Source of the DNA: Cephalotus follicularis
Lineage: Eukaryota; Streptophyta; Magnoliopsida; Oxalidales; Cephalotaceae
Direction of reading: 5' to 3'
DNA: 64,000 nt
Assembly: GCA_001972305.1 (NCBI GenBank)
Contig: BDDD01002139.1
Location: 124,001 to 188,000, forward strand
Part shown: positions 35,158 to 47,686 of the stretch, piece after piece
How the letters are laid out: each line of letters opens with the position of its first letter
How positions within the stretch are numbered: position 1 is the first letter of the stretch
Program-made: the position numbers and the translations under genes
The notes under the pieces: generated by a model
Database searches by the model: none
Told to the model about the DNA's origin: nothing
Seen by the model: only the letters and a program-made list of their open reading frames with translations

Positions 35158-38100
35158 TGTCACATCTCGTGCCTGAGTGGTTATGAGAATGAGATCCTTA
35201 CTTCCTTCTCACAAATGTTCCAAGTCATAGGTTCACTCTCATAAGGAAATTGATGAACCGAAAGACTTGCTGTATTATACTTGCTCCTGGGTTTAGTGGA
35301 GGATGGATCACCTCGTTGCCATTTGGGTTTAGCCTAAAACTGATGCGGGTGCGTGTTGAGAGTATGACACGGAACCGACCAAACATAAGATACCTATTTG
35401 GATAGTCAATACCTTTGTCAATATTGTTCCTATTGTTTCGGTAGTGTTTAGTCAAAGGTGACTAGTGGGTACTTTAAGACTCGCGTTGTATCCTTAGACT
35501 TGAGCAGCTGCATGCGTTGTGTGGTAACTACATGGCTTTGGTTTTCTCCTTCCCCAGCACTAGCCACGTGCTGGCAAAAGGGTTGTCTCTGGGTCTTGTG
35601 GAAGCTGCATTGAGATGTATTGGCAGGCTTGCAATAGAGAATCATCACACCTGTATTAACGGTGATCAGCTCTATAATATCTATGATGATTAAGACTTGA
35701 GGTCCTGGCCAGGCACTTAGAGAGATTGAAATGAGGTTTCATTGGGAGTCTCTAGAGAGTCTTAATATGTTCATGGATTTATCGTTATCGTGGATTTACA
35801 TAGGGTTGATAGTAATCCAAACCCTAGGCTACGATCGGAGCTAAGCATGATGAGGGATACGCGACACATAAGCCAAAGACAATGATAAAGTGCCAGTTGA
35901 TCTAGCTAACTGACGATAGAAGTGGTGTACACGAATCCGGGGGTGATTGGAGATGACACCGGGGCCATAGGATAGCTTTAAGGCTATCAGGATGGTCGTA
36001 CCAGAATCATGGGATTTCTGGGAAGCATATCGTTCGTACCGGAACTCATCAAGACTTTCGGGTCCTGCCTGATTGTGGAACACGTTGACATGTGTGGGAC
36101 ACAAGTCATTTGGTGAGAGACTAACATCTAGGAGATGTTACTTTGCTAGCGAACACTCCATTTGCTGAAATCATTTCATGTATCACCATAATGGATTCGT
36201 TCCGACCAAAGGGTTGTTCTAACAGATAGGTGCATTTATGCATCCATTGGTGGAAAGAATTCGTATACTTGTAGGCTTATTGGGTATGGGATTTAATATC
36301 CCATTTTGTGCCGAAATTGGGCATGCGAATTGCCCAATATATGGCCGGTCAAAATGGTCCAAGAATGCACAATTTTGTAGCCTACAATATTTGACTATTC
36401 AAAGGTTATTATAATATGCATTTGTGTAATGCATTTTGACTTTTCTCGTTTCTCCCTTGCTTTGGCCGAATTTGTGGGATTAACTTGGCATGTGGGGGAT
36501 GCCTTGGAGGTCAAGAAAAGGAGACTAAAGGTTGGCATTTGTCTTGTCTCAAAAGAGACACATGTGAGAAATCATTATAATATGTTTTTCTTACTTAACA
36601 TATAAGCAAATGCTTTGCACATCCAACCAAATGAAACCAACGGGTTTTTACACCAAAGAATAGAAAGTTCTCTCTTTCTCTATTCTTCTCCTTCTTTGCC
36701 GTGAGTGTGTGTTCCATTCTTGGTCACACCAAGAGCTTGGTGCTCTTTGAAGTAAAGAAGAACATAATAACCTTCTCTTACCCTCCATAGTCATAATAGG
36801 TGGAGATAGTTTCACCTTGATTCTATATTTACATGTTATGACTTCTAGAATAAGTTAAACACTTTAGCTTCCATATATGTTCATCCTAAGGGCTTGAACA
36901 TAAACTTTGGTGAAGGGGCAAAGCTTGGATCAAAGTGCAGAGGGAGCACTTGAAGGAAGGAGTGAAAGACTTTTGGTAATGGAACTAAACTTTCTCTCTT
37001 TCCGTGTTTGTTTTTTTTTGGGGCATGTTAGGTTTGGATTTGGCTAGGGTTTTTTGTGCCCTAACCAAGCCCTTGTGTTCCTTGATTGGAACCCTAAAAA
37101 ACCCTTAGGGTTTGGGTGCATTAGGTTCGGGTTTTATGGCCATAGAGATATGGTTTAGATGTGCAAATGTTAACCCTAAAATTGGGGAACCCGAAGCTAG
37201 GGTTAATGAATCCGTAGCATAACTGAAACTCTAATCTTGCTTGGAATGTGATAATGGTTCAATTGATAGTTACATTAGTGATCCTTGGCATGTTTGAAGT
37301 AATCTTGGACCAAGGGTTTAAGGAAGTCTCAATGTGTGGAGACTTTGAGAAATCAGAAAATTTAAAATGCAACCCTAAACCCTTACATGCAAAAATTACA
37401 TCAATGCCTTTAGAGCATTTCAAACACTTTGGCACGGAGGACATGACACCTACTGTGGTGCTGTGATCAGTCTACGATGTCTCTTTTTATGTATATCCTG
37501 AGCGTAGGGTATGGATCCATTTGAGGCGTATGAGTCGACTCTAGTTATTATCATATTCATATTTAGATTTTGGGATTAATTGTGTAGTGCCATGCACGTC
37601 TTTCTGTCAGAGCATGTGGACCTCGCGAACCCCTTGTACATATATATATATATATATATATATGTACATCAGATCTCTATTATAGAATTATGAAATCAGA
37701 TAAAGATTTGAACTATGATTATGAATGTTTTATTTAAATATTCTTTTTTACATTATGAAAGAATATTTAACTATGATATTCTTCTGATTTTGAAGTTCAG
37801 ATATTTGTTTACTGTTTTATATTCTTATCCGTACTGAGGTTTGCTCAACCACGTTTTTTTCCATGTCGCAGGTTTTCAGGAGCATCATGGGAATGTGTGA
37901 GAGAGATATCACCCTTGTTGGAGGATCACCTAGGAGTTTGATCTAGTTATGTTTTCTTTAGTGTTGTGGTCGTGTTTAGGCCAGTCTTTGAACAAATTTA
38001 TGTTTCCGGTTTATGATCTCAGATTATGGTTTTGAATTTGGTTAAGTTAAAGTTTTCAGACTATGTTTCAGATTATGATATGTCTTAGACCATCACGATT

Positions 38101-38192
38101 TTTAATAAAGTTAAGATTTATGTTTAGTTACGCTTTGTTAAGTTCTGTATTATGACATGTAAGCGCTCACAACCCGTTCGGGGATGTTACAA
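35158..38192 (+). mobile_element. LTR of family A, second copy
   Basis: The start TGTCACATCTC and the end GGGATGTTACA are near-perfect inverted matches of each other, as LTR ends are. 35388-37419 aligns with the left copy (1-1798 joined by 5833-6078). From 37420 to 38192 there is no match to the left copy, so either the left copy is cut at 6078 or a different LTR tail begins at 37420 here. I cannot decide between these. The undisturbed target of Tekay element 1 lies near 37178. No coding region is seen. Confidence 0.6.
37636..37667. repeat. 32-bp perfect palindrome (TA repeat)
   Basis: gtaca, an alternating TA run and tgtac form a perfect inverted repeat. It is simple sequence and could form a cruciform. 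Confidence 0.85.
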
Positions 38193-38911
38193 CGTCTATA
38201 AGTAGACATCTGGTAAACCAGTACTTTATCCACTCATCGGCATATGTGTCATGTATCCTATGTCATACTTAGCTCCGACCGTGACCTAGGGTTCAGAATA
38301 ATGTTACCCATATGTAAAGTCATGATAACTGTAAATTCACGTACGCATTGAGACTTTCGGCATATCTCCCAGGAAACCCCATTTCCAGTCTGCCTATACT
38401 TGATCAGGGTTTTATGAGTCTCAACGGACATAAATAATATAGAGCTGATCAGCCTGCATACGGGTGTGACGATCCTTTACTGTGCACTCACACATACATC
38501 TCAATGAAGCTCCCACAAGGCCCAAAGACAACCCTTTTGCAAGCATGTGGCTAGTGCTAGGGAAGCCAGAAATCAAAGCCAAGTAGTCATAACACAACGC
38601 ATTCAAGTCGCTCAGGTCTAACAATACAACGTAGCCCATGAATGGTCTACTAGTCACCATAGACTATACACTACCGAGACTATAGGAATCCTATTGACAT
38701 AGATACGACTTTCCAAATAGGTTTCCAATGGTGGGTCTGTTCTGTAACGCCCGGTATTTTCCTCAATATAATATTTCAGTTTATGATGTAATATTAAACT
38801 TGATTTAATGAGAATGTTGGGTTTTTGAACTCAAAGGATGCTTGCAAACCCTATTTATGGACTTGGGAATGAAATGAGCATGTTAAAGCTTGAAACGGCG
38901 TTGTTCTGGGA

Positions 38912-40182
38912 CAAAGACATCGACGTCTTTGGAAGAGACGTCGACGCCTTTGTGAACCAGGGTACACGTGAATGTAAGGGCATGCACGTCGACTTTGGGG
39001 GAAGGCATCGACACCGTCTTACAAAATGCAAAAGACATCGACGTCCAAGGAAAGACGTCGACGCCTTTGTAAGAATGGCCAGCACGTTCTTCGTCGACAG
39101 AATAACATGCAGGGGGGAATTGTTTAAAGGCTTTACCTAATGCCTTTTCAAGTGCGTTTCAACGTGTTGGGCATGCTGGTGTACTGACCAGGAGCACTAA
39201 AACCTACCCTCACATGGAACATGCAAGGAATTATGCCATCCTATCATGCAACCTGCAAAAAGAAAGAATAGAAAATAAAAAGAAATGCAGAAAGAGAGAA
39301 AGTGGGAGAGATCTCAGGGGTGGCTGTTAAATGACAGAAGAAGTGTGTTAGGTGGGAGGAATCTGCATAAGAACGACCCTCCCCACTTCTCTCTCTCGTT
39401 TTATAACACCAGAAGAAAACAGTGAGTGTGTGTGTGCCATTGTTGAGCTTGGAGCTTGGACCTTGGAACCACTGGTGCAGCTACGGGACGGACCTAGAGA
39501 GCCTGCTGTGACCTGTTTGGATACTAAAAGAGGTGGACTTTCTAGTTCCTAACTTGGAACATTAAGGTAGGGGAAGTGATGGATTTATACACGCACTTTG
39601 AGTTCTAAGTTAATGGATAACATGGTGAATTGCATGTTAATGATTGAATTGAGATTCTGAACTTGTTGTAGTGTTACTGTGATACACTGAGTTGATCATG
39701 CATGTGCTATTACATGAATACGTGAATCTATTGTGTAAAGAATGGATGTGATAATAGCTTGGCATGTTAAATCGTGAAAAACACGTTCTGTGTTGGAAGA
39801 GGCATCGACGTCTTTTTAGAAGACATCGACTCCTTTTCTGGAAAATTGTAAGAACTGTGATGGTCATTTCAGATGGCTATTTAACCACTTGGAACCACCT
39901 GTTTGGTTTCGGATTGATGTTATGGTCGTATAACTATTAACCAGTAGCATACCTTATACGTTTATGGAGTGAGATTCGTTGTTATGAGGGATTCAAAAGG
40001 CTGGATTTTACCCTCTAAAATCATGCTCGCGAACTGGTACTCCCTGGTATGTAAAAGACATCGATGTCTTTGTAAAAGACATCGACGTCTTTGGTTCGAA
40101 TATGCCTGGAAATATTTGTATATAGGGTTGATGCTTTAGGCTAAAAGACATCGACGCCTTTAGGGATGACATCGACGTCTTT
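38912..40182. repeat. ACATCGACGTC motif clusters
   Basis: About 13 copies of agaCATCGACGtctttg or close variants occur in three groups: 38912-39100, 39801-39830 and 40050-40182. The motif core tCGA is palindromic, and the unit is often followed by ctttg. The first group lies 300-490 bases upstream of the candidate TATA. The later groups lie 400-780 bases downstream of it. Confidence 0.8.
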
Positions 40183-40670
40183 CCTCCTGGACCGTAGGAT
40201 TTTGCTCGAATGGGACCCGTTAGACCCGAAACGACTCTAGGAACGAATCTAGATGCATTCCGAGCATATGTTTGCATTGTTACTGTGATTTGCATTATGG
40301 TTGCTTTCCTAAAAGTGTTAAAACCATTTTGAAAAGCTTGCATGATTATTATGATCATTTGGGTACGAAAATGTATATTTGTCAACACCTGAATTTATAT
40401 ATTTTCAAAATGATTGGGGAAGTATTTCCAATGACAGAGAACTGTTTCAAAGGTTTGATTAGGAAACCAAATGTAATTTGTGAAAATGTATAAATTATGA
40501 ATGTATATATTTTCGGAATGATTGGGGAAGTATTTCCAAAGACAGAGAAATGTACTGTTTTAAGTTTATGACTTATTACAACTTGTGAACGAAAAAGTAT
40601 ATTTTAAACAAATATATTTGATCAAGTAATTATGTGTGATTGCTTGACTTGTACTGTGAAATACTTGTGC

Positions 40671-40823
40671 TTGTTGATTATTGGCCATCGTGCTGATAAC
40701 TTGTTGATTATTGGCCACTGTGCTAATAACCTGTTGATTATTGGTCGCCGTACTGATAACTTGTTGATTACTTCGCCACAGTGCTAGTAACTTGCTGTTG
40801 GTTTAGCCGTCGTGCTAAACAAC
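40671..40823. repeat. 30-bp tandem repeat, five units
   Basis: Units beginning ttgttgattattggcca at 40671, 40701 and 40731 are 30 bases long. Two more diverged units follow at 40761 and 40792. All lie inside the solo LTR. Confidence 0.9.
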
Positions 40824-41762
40824 TTATTGACGACTTGCTCCAAAACCGTTTGGGATGGAGTAAGAGTGCGTGACGTTGGGGCCAGGAGGTGGCGACGGTC
40901 ATGACGACTGGTTTGTCTGGTTCTTTTTTTTTGGGAACATATTTACTGCTTGTGTTGATATAACTTTGAGTTATACTTGTACTGTGAGCATGCGCATATT
41001 TTTATATGTACACACGGAGGTATTTTTACTATAAAAATTACATGTCATGGCTCATCATTATGCATGCATTTATGATACTCTTTATCTTATGACTCGAACT
41101 GTATTTATGGGTTTATTCACTTAGTCGAGTGAGGACAAAGGCTAACCCCTACTGTAACAGAGTGATGGAGTAGTCTCGATATGGAGCATGCACGGAGACT
41201 TAAAGAGAAGGCTTGGATATTCTCTTTTATATTTGAGTTGTTGAACTTTTATCATGATATGTATTTTGGGATTAATTGTAACATGGCTTACATTGTTATT
41301 TCGTACTGATGTATTATTTCACGCTCCGTTTTGGGCGATCAACAACTATGTATGGCTTATCGGGCATCACGTAGTATGGGATGCGTGATGTGTTTTTATT
41401 TTGGGCTTGTTTATGTTATTGCTTCCGCTATTGACGGTTTTATATCGTTGGTATTTTTGCATGAGCTGGATTATTTTATGTTGATCGCCTTACCATTTAT
41501 ATGTTGTCTATGTCATGGAAAGACGGGGTGTGACATGTTCAGTCTCATGCTCCTTAGCACGAGCCTCGCATCATGCTTTAGGATAAATCCAAATGGTAAC
41601 GATATAATCCATCCTCCACTTTCCCTGGGAGCAAGCATAATACGGCAAGTCTTTACGGTTCAACAATTGCCCTAAGAAAGTGAACCTATGACTTGGAACG
41701 TTATGTCAGAAGGGAGTAAGGATCTCATTCTCATAACCTCTTAGGCATGAGATCCAACCCCT

Positions 41763-41979
41763 AGAACGACAAGGCACTATATGTGTACTTAGTTGACATG
41801 GTGATCAACTAATCCATTGAGTTGGGTTAGGATATACATATAGCGGGTTACCATTGTTGATTGAATATGCACTATTAAACACGAAAAGGAATTCAGATTG
41901 TATTAATAGAGAGTGTAATATACACACATGCAGCCGCCCTTCGGCTTAAAGAGATATCTCTAGTTAAGGAGTGCATCTC

Positions 41980-42010
<31 letters not shown>

Positions 42011-42811
42011 CAGAGCCACCTCGTGGCATGTAGGGACACCCCTACTCCAACACGACCAACAATGCCTGCGTCCACTCTCCCAAGCCGCAACTTGAGGTTC
42101 CACTAAGATTGTAATCCCACGAACACAATCTGAACTTCTGGATTTTTACAAGTTGAGTCCTAACTCGGATTTTTGCGAGTTCAATCCTAACTCAGATTTT
42201 TTGTGAGCTGAATCCTAACTCTCAATGTAGGTACTAATGACCTGGTAATACAAGGATATTCAGGTTGTATTGTGTTTGTAATAACCTCTACAAAGGTTGA
42301 ATATGAAAACAATAAAGCTCAAAGCTAATTAGAAAAATAATAGCTCAAAGACAACATTAGGAAGGCTGATATATCTTTCTCAAGTTTTGATTTTCTTCTT
42401 CTTGTTTTTCTTCACATGATTCGGCCTTTATTTGTAGGGTTCTTGTTGAATATGACCATTGCTATCATCAAGGGCGCATGGGAGTTTATTTTAGCAAGAA
42501 TCTCACCATTTTAGCACCTTCAATTTTTGCAAATTTTTGTATATGGCTATCATTGGCGTTGACGTCTATCCCCTTATGTGTTAACTCCATCAGCTCTTCG
42601 CGTTAACTCCATAAGCTACTGTCTGATTCTTGCTCCATTCAAGTTGAGATGTATTCATAGCGTTGATGCGGAAATCATTTATGAGAGTTAATGTTCTCTT
42701 TATGTGTTGACATCCAACTCTAGTTGATAAACGAGCATCCTTCTACGTTGACGTCTAAATAAGGTGTTGACGTCTTCCTCATAGATGTTAACACCAAAGA
42801 GGCTTCATGTT
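41763..42811 (-). mobile_element. LTR-like fragment, probably copia, minus strand
   Basis: No coding motif is seen. The piece has an AT run (41979-42004), three degenerate units of about 30 bases with cctaactc (42155-42225), and a TATA-like ctacaaataaagg on the minus strand near 42427-42440. Upstream of that TATA in the minus direction is a cluster of gttgacgtc motifs (42552-42795). The arrangement resembles the SIRE LTR at 56417-57612. The family is not proven. The right edge is the insertion point of Tekay element 2, with atgtt at 42807-42811 as its candidate target copy. Confidence 0.45.
42552..42795. repeat. GTTGACGTC / GTTAAC motif cluster
   Basis: About eight to ten loose copies are present, such as gcgttgacgtcta, gtgttgacatcc, acgttgacgtcta, gtgttgacgtctt and atgttaacacc. 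They are spaced 15-45 bases apart, with unrelated spacers. Confidence 0.6.
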
Positions 42812-44087
42812 TGTCACACCCCGTTATTCCATTACATTTAGACAACATGTGGTGATATCAGGAATAAGTAAGTAATCCAGCATTTCATAACTAAACGGAA
42901 GCATTCATATCTGGATTATAAATCAAGTGATCCGCACGTAGCCATACTACATGCTCGTACAATCCAAAAATTATCCTTTTACATAAGGAAAGTAAAACAA
43001 CAATACGGAGTGTGAACCGTTCAATACAAATGCAGTACATCATAAGAATAACAACCTCAAGTAGATAAAACTCTCCAAGCTTCAGCAACACTTCCCGTAC
43101 GTCTTTGCTTAATCTGAAATTGTATGGGGTTAGCCGTTGTCCTCACTTGGCTAAGTAGGAATAATGCATGTTAAGGAATATATAAATGCAATATGTATGA
43201 CATTTTATATTGAAAATAACATAATTAAGTATTCCAATATATAAGCAATCATGTCAAGTGGCCATAGACAATACAAATCAAGAATGCCGCACAAGGGTAG
43301 AATCAATCAGTACAGTGGTTTGGGTGTCACATGTCGCTAACTCCTAGCACCAACTGTGCACCACCTATCTATCACCCCTCACTCCGGAGATGATAGATCA
43401 GGTCAATTACTACCGGCATTAGTAGGCAGTTTAATAATCAAGATCTGCATTGCAGACAGTTTGGGTGGATACTCTAGCCAACTCCTGGCACATAGAACGA
43501 CCTTCGTAGCCAGTGATGTCTCCTATCACTCGACTAACGGCAATAGCGTAGACAAACAATTCAATCAATTCAGTAGTAATATTACATAAGGTTAAAATGT
43601 AATATAGGGTTGATTTCTTTTGAAAAATTTAACAATTCGGTAATCGTACATCTCCTAGGAGGAAAACAATATTCAGTACAGTAACAGTACCTCTCATTGG
43701 AGGGAAAACAGTAATCATTTGACATTATACATTTCTATTTTGAAAACCGTAAGGAACTCATATTTGTGCTTAAAGCACTAGTTGGTTCAGTCATTTGAAA
43801 ATAAGGGACAGTAGCGTTAATGAACACCCTAAACAATATATACTAATTATAACAGTAGCATATACAGCAAAACAGTAAGCACAGTAGCAGTCCAAGGGTT
43901 CAATATGGTCATTGTATACCCTAGTCATTCTTGGAAAATTCTCACAAGGAGTATATACATTGTTTAAATTCTGAAATGTAATTGTATAAGGCCAAGATTG
44001 ACTGTTACAGTCATCACATATGGAGGCCAGGCTAATTACATTCAATTTAAGGCCTAATAGAACCTTATATCAGAATTTTGTCCCAGG

Positions 44088-44200
44088 ACAGTCGGCTGTT
44101 TCCAAGAACAGTCGGCTGTTTGGTTGAGTAGTCGACTGTCTGTTCTTAACAGTCGACTGGTTCGTTTGAGTAGTCGACTGTCATGAAGAACAGTCGACTG
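44088..44200. repeat. CAGTCGACTG motif cluster, six copies
   Basis: Copies include cagtcggctg (twice), tagtcgactg (twice) and cagtcgactg (twice), spaced 15-25 bases apart. In the LTR's own direction they lie about 800-900 bases downstream of the TATA. Confidence 0.88.
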
Positions 44201-44983
44201 CTTTGCCCAGAAATGAGCAGGCAGTAGCAGGGTATGCATTTCAATGTCCAAATACTAACCATATCAACACATGCAATCAAACAGAAAGTTAACCATACAT
44301 GATATGCATATTATATCTTCAAAAACATGTCATTACCCCTACCTTAAACGCTATCCCGGAATCAATTTGGATTGATTTCTCTCTTTAAAGTCCAAAGCTC
44401 TTTCACCAACTTAACCTTCCAATCTCAGCAGAATTGATCTATACAAGGCATGCTTGAAGGTTCAGTCCTTTAATCAGTAAGTTAACTAATTATCCAGATA
44501 CAACTACTACTCCAACAGTAGCTCATCAATAATGCATCAAGCCTCCATTTTTACATTAACAACATCTCTCCACTAATCACCTACAATTTTAGCAATTACT
44601 ATGTTTGCATGTTACAGAAGGTATGTATAGATGGTGATCAGTATACCTATATCTATAGACAACCATAACAACAGCTATGATTCAAATTAGAGGCTTGCAA
44701 TTTCAACTCTTCTTTGAACCATTTACCAATTATATTTCAATTCAACTTATTAACTCTTTATTCATGTTAACAGAAGATATGGATGTCTAATCCTAGTCTG
44801 TTTTCTTAGCTATTAACCATAACAACATTAAGGGATTCGGATTAGTGACTTACCAGGAAAATCAAAGCTTCAAAGTCTCCTTGAACACTCTAGTCCTCAA
44901 CATGCAAGCTCCAACAATTCTCCAGCAAGCTTTCCTCTATCCTCAGTGTTTTCTAACTCTTAAAACACTCAAGCAGCCTCTGT

Positions 44984-44992
44984 TTATAAGGA
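44984..44992 (-). promoter_or_regulatory. Probable TATA box of Tekay element 2 LTR
   Basis: The minus strand reads ccttataaacag. The same sequence is kept in the 5' LTR fragment near 49003-49012. Confidence 0.5.
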
Positions 44993-45235
44993 AATTAACA
45001 CTCCAAATCCCGTTTCATTCTCTAACTCTGTCATTTATTCTCTCTCTCACATGCATAACTTCCTCTCACTTTATTTCTTTCAATTCTTATGTTTGCAGGT
45101 TAGCAGGTCTGCAGAGCACATGCAGGGCACTCCTCCTGTATGTTAGGCAGCTGCGATCTCGCGTGACACCTGTCCATCATGCACTTCCCTTGGCTATGTC
45201 TCACATGCATGTAAAGACACCTGTTCTATACCTTT

Positions 45236-45312
45236 CCAGTCGACTGTCTTTAACAAGCAGTCGACTATCATACCACACATCAGACAGTCGACTGTTACCC
45301 TGTGACAGTCGG
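45236..45312. repeat. CAGTCGACTG motif cluster, four copies
   Basis: Copies are ccagtcgactg, gcagtcgacta, acagtcgactg and acagtcggcta. They lie about 250-330 bases upstream of the minus-strand TATA at 44984-44990. Confidence 0.88.
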
Positions 45313-45528
45313 CTATTTCAGCTGATTTTAGGGTTCCTCTAGTTTGTTTTTACCAATTGTATCTCAAACCAACCCAAGCATTCACTAATCACAAATATTA
45401 TGATAACTGGACAAATAATCTCAATTAAAATGTATATTTTATTTAAAATTGGAGCAATATACATTAATTGAAATTGCGGTTACTACATTCCCCCCTCCTA
45501 AAAGAAAATTCGTCCTCGAATTTAGCCC

Positions 45529-46572
45529 TTACATTTCGAACAAGTGGGGAAATGTCTCCATCATTTCGTCTTCACGCTCCCACGTAGCCTCCTTTTCTCC
45601 GTGAAAACGCCACAGAACTTTTACCATAGGAATGGTCTTGTTCCTTTGCACATTTTCCCTTCGATCCACTATCCTCGTCGGCCTCTCTTCATAAGACAAT
45701 CTAGGATTGATGAATCCAGGGTCGCAGCTCAATATGTGAGATGGGTCAGGTACGTATTTCCGTAACATGGAGACGTGAAATACATTATGCACATCCGACA
45801 AACTAGGCGGTAGTGCAATCTGATATGCTACACCCCCAACTCTTTCCAGTATGTCATAAGGTCCAATATACCTTGGAGCCAACTTTCCCTTGAGGCCAAA
45901 ACGATTTATCCCTTTTGAAGGTGACATCTTTAGGAAAACATGATCCCCCTTCTCGAATTCTAGCTTTCTCCTCTTGCTATCGACGTAACTCTTCTGCCGA
46001 CTTTGTGCAGCTAGCAGTATTTTCTTGATTATTTCCACCTTATCAGTAGTCTCTTGTACCAAATCAGGTCCCATTATTTGTCTCCCACCTACCTCATCAA
46101 AGCAAATAGGTGATCTGCACTTTCTCCCATACAAAGCTTCATAGGGAGCCATTCCAATGCTGGTGTGAAAACTATTGTTGTAGGAGAACTCAATTAGTGC
46201 CAGATGATCCACCCAACTCCCAGGAAAATCAATCATGCAAGCCCGTAGCATATCCTCCAGGGTCTGAATAGTACGCTCGGACTGTCCGTCAGTCTGTGGG
46301 TAGAATGCAGTGCTAAAGTTCAAGGTTATTCCCATTGCTGCTTGGAACTTCTTCCAGAACCTTGAAGTAAATCTAGCATCTCGGTCACAAACAATACTGA
46401 CTGGCACCCCATACAATCTCACTATCTCCCGGATATACAATCGAGCAAGCTTCTTGATAGAATACGTCATGTTCATTGGAAGAAAGTGAGTAGACTTAGT
46501 GAGTCTGTCCACTGCAACCCACACTGCTTCATGCTGATTCCGTGACCTCGGTAGCACCGACATGAAGCCCAT
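45529..46572 (-). CDS. Tekay integrase core to chromodomain
   Basis: This is an open frame of 347 codons. Integrase core motifs are WVAVDRLTKSTHFLP near the start, [19 protein letters not shown] (about residues 90-110), LIEFSYNNSFHTSIGMAPYE and ALYGRKCRSPI. The GPY region follows (YIGPYDILERVGGVAYQIAL, about 232-252), then HNVFHVSMLRKYVPDPSH. The tail, from about 295, reads TIPMVKVLWRFHGEKEATWE and ends PHLFEM, a chromodomain of the Tekay type that guides insertion into heterochromatin. The polypurine tract and LTR follow directly. This frame belongs to a broken element. Confidence 0.9.
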   Translation of the reverse strand: MGFMSVLPRSRNQHEAVWVAVDRLTKSTHFLPMNMTYSIKKLARLYIREIVRLYGVPVSIVCDRDARFTSRFWKKFQAAMGITLNFSTAFYPQTDGQSERTIQTLEDMLRACMIDFPGSWVDHLALIEFSYNNSFHTSIGMAPYEALYGRKCRSPICFDEVGGRQIMGPDLVQETTDKVEIIKKILLAAQSRQKSYVDSKRRKLEFEKGDHVFLKMSPSKGINRFGLKGKLAPRYIGPYDILERVGGVAYQIALPPSLSDVHNVFHVSMLRKYVPDPSHILSCDPGFINPRLSYEERPTRIVDRRENVQRNKTIPMVKVLWRFHGEKEATWEREDEMMETFPHLFEM

Positions 46573-47686
46573 GGTTACATGCTCCCATTTCTACTCAACC
46601 ACTGGTAGCTATTGTAGCAGTCCCGCAGGTCTCTGATGTTCAGCCTTTACTCTCTGACAGGTCAAACATCTTTCTAGGTATTCGGAAATCTCTCTTTTCA
46701 TGCCACTCCACCAGTAGTCACTTTTCAGGTCGTGCCACATCTTGGATCTTCCCAGGTGAACACTGTATTTTGACTTGTGAGCTTATTGCAGTAGCTCATT
46801 CCAGATGCTCTCGTCATTCGGGACACATATCCTTCCTCAGAACCTCAAGATGCCATCAGTATGAATGGAGAACTTAGAATTAGTGTCTAGGTTCTCACGA
46901 ATACGCCATAACCTAGAATCACTATACTGAGCAGTCAGAATATGCTCCAGAAGTTTCTGTTGTGCTCTCAGACTTGCCACTATAACTCCACAGGAAACCA
47001 TGAACGGATTCCATCTCTGAAATTCCTCCAATAGCTTCCACTGTGAAACCATTGCTGCAGCAATCATAGCCTAGCGACTCAGCGCATCCGGCACTACATT
47101 CGCCTTTCCTTGGTGGTATTGAATGTTGCAGTTGTAATCATTAAAGAATTCCACCCATCGCCTCTGTCTCATGTTGAGCTCCTTCTACGAAAACAAATAC
47201 TTTAAACTTTTATGGTAAGTGAAGATCTCAAATTGAGTACCATAGAGGTAGTGCCTCCATTTCTGCAAAGCAAAGACTATGGCTGCCAACTCAAGATCAT
47301 GTACGGGATAATTTTCCTCTTACGGCTTTAACTTCCTTGATGCGTATGTCATCACCCTATCATGTTGCATAAGAACGCATCCCGATCCCTTCCCAGAAGC
47401 ATCAGTAGAGACAGTAAAACCCTTATTGCCTTCCGGTAATGCTAACACTTGAGCCGAAATCAACCGACTCTTCAACTCTTGGAAACTTGCCTCGCAAGCA
47501 TCATCCCACAAAAAACTTGACTTCTTCTGAGTCAACTATGTCAAAGGTGCAGCAAGCTTTAAAAACCCTTTGATGAACCTTCAGTAGTAACTAGCCAATC
47601 CCAAGAAACTATGTACCTTAGTAACGTTTCTCGGTTGGGGCCAATCAACAATACTCTCTATCTTCGAAGGATCCACCGACAATCCT
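46573..47686 (-). pseudogene. Tekay RT end, RNase H and integrase zinc region, decayed
   Basis: Recognisable pieces on the minus strand are [15 protein letters not shown]-like RT connection sequence near 47600-47680, RNase H (VSTDASGKGSGCVLMQ near 47400) and a [16 protein letters not shown]-like end near 47090. An integrase zinc motif (CLTCQRVKAEHQ-like) lies near 46650. Several breaks are present. Confidence 0.75.

Larger units (their letters stand above)
38744..41535 (+). mobile_element. Solo LTR (2.8 kb), Ty3-like, with target duplication
   Basis: It starts TGTAACGCCCGG and ends GGGGTGTGACA, flanked by the perfect 5-bp duplication tgttc (38739-38743 and 41536-41540). The ends and length fit a Tekay-type LTR. 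No internal region is seen. It holds clusters of ACATCGACGTC motifs, a weak TATA (tttataac, 39399-39406) and a 30-bp tandem repeat. Confidence 0.83.
38193..41762 (-). mobile_element. Inverted partial LTR A, split by a solo LTR
   Basis: On the minus strand 41762-41541 matches 35162-35385 and 38743-38193 matches about 35386-35930. Shared phrases include ggttatgagaatgagatcctta and agcactagccac. It is more diverged than the other two copies. It abuts the end of the second copy at 38192/38193 with no spacer. Confidence 0.75.
42812..45487 (-). mobile_element. 3' LTR of Tekay element 2
   Basis: It is 2,676 bp, with plus-strand ends TGTCACACCCCG and GTTACTACA. It is followed at 45488-45500 by ttcccccctccta, the complement of a polypurine tract. 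Minus-strand TATA ttataaa lies at 44984-44990. Two clusters of the CAGTCGACTG motif are present. Confidence 0.88.

Noticed and set aside
37636-37667. Perfect palindrome as a hairpin terminator or small RNA gene
   Set aside because: It is an alternating TA run, a common microsatellite; no transcript signal is visible.
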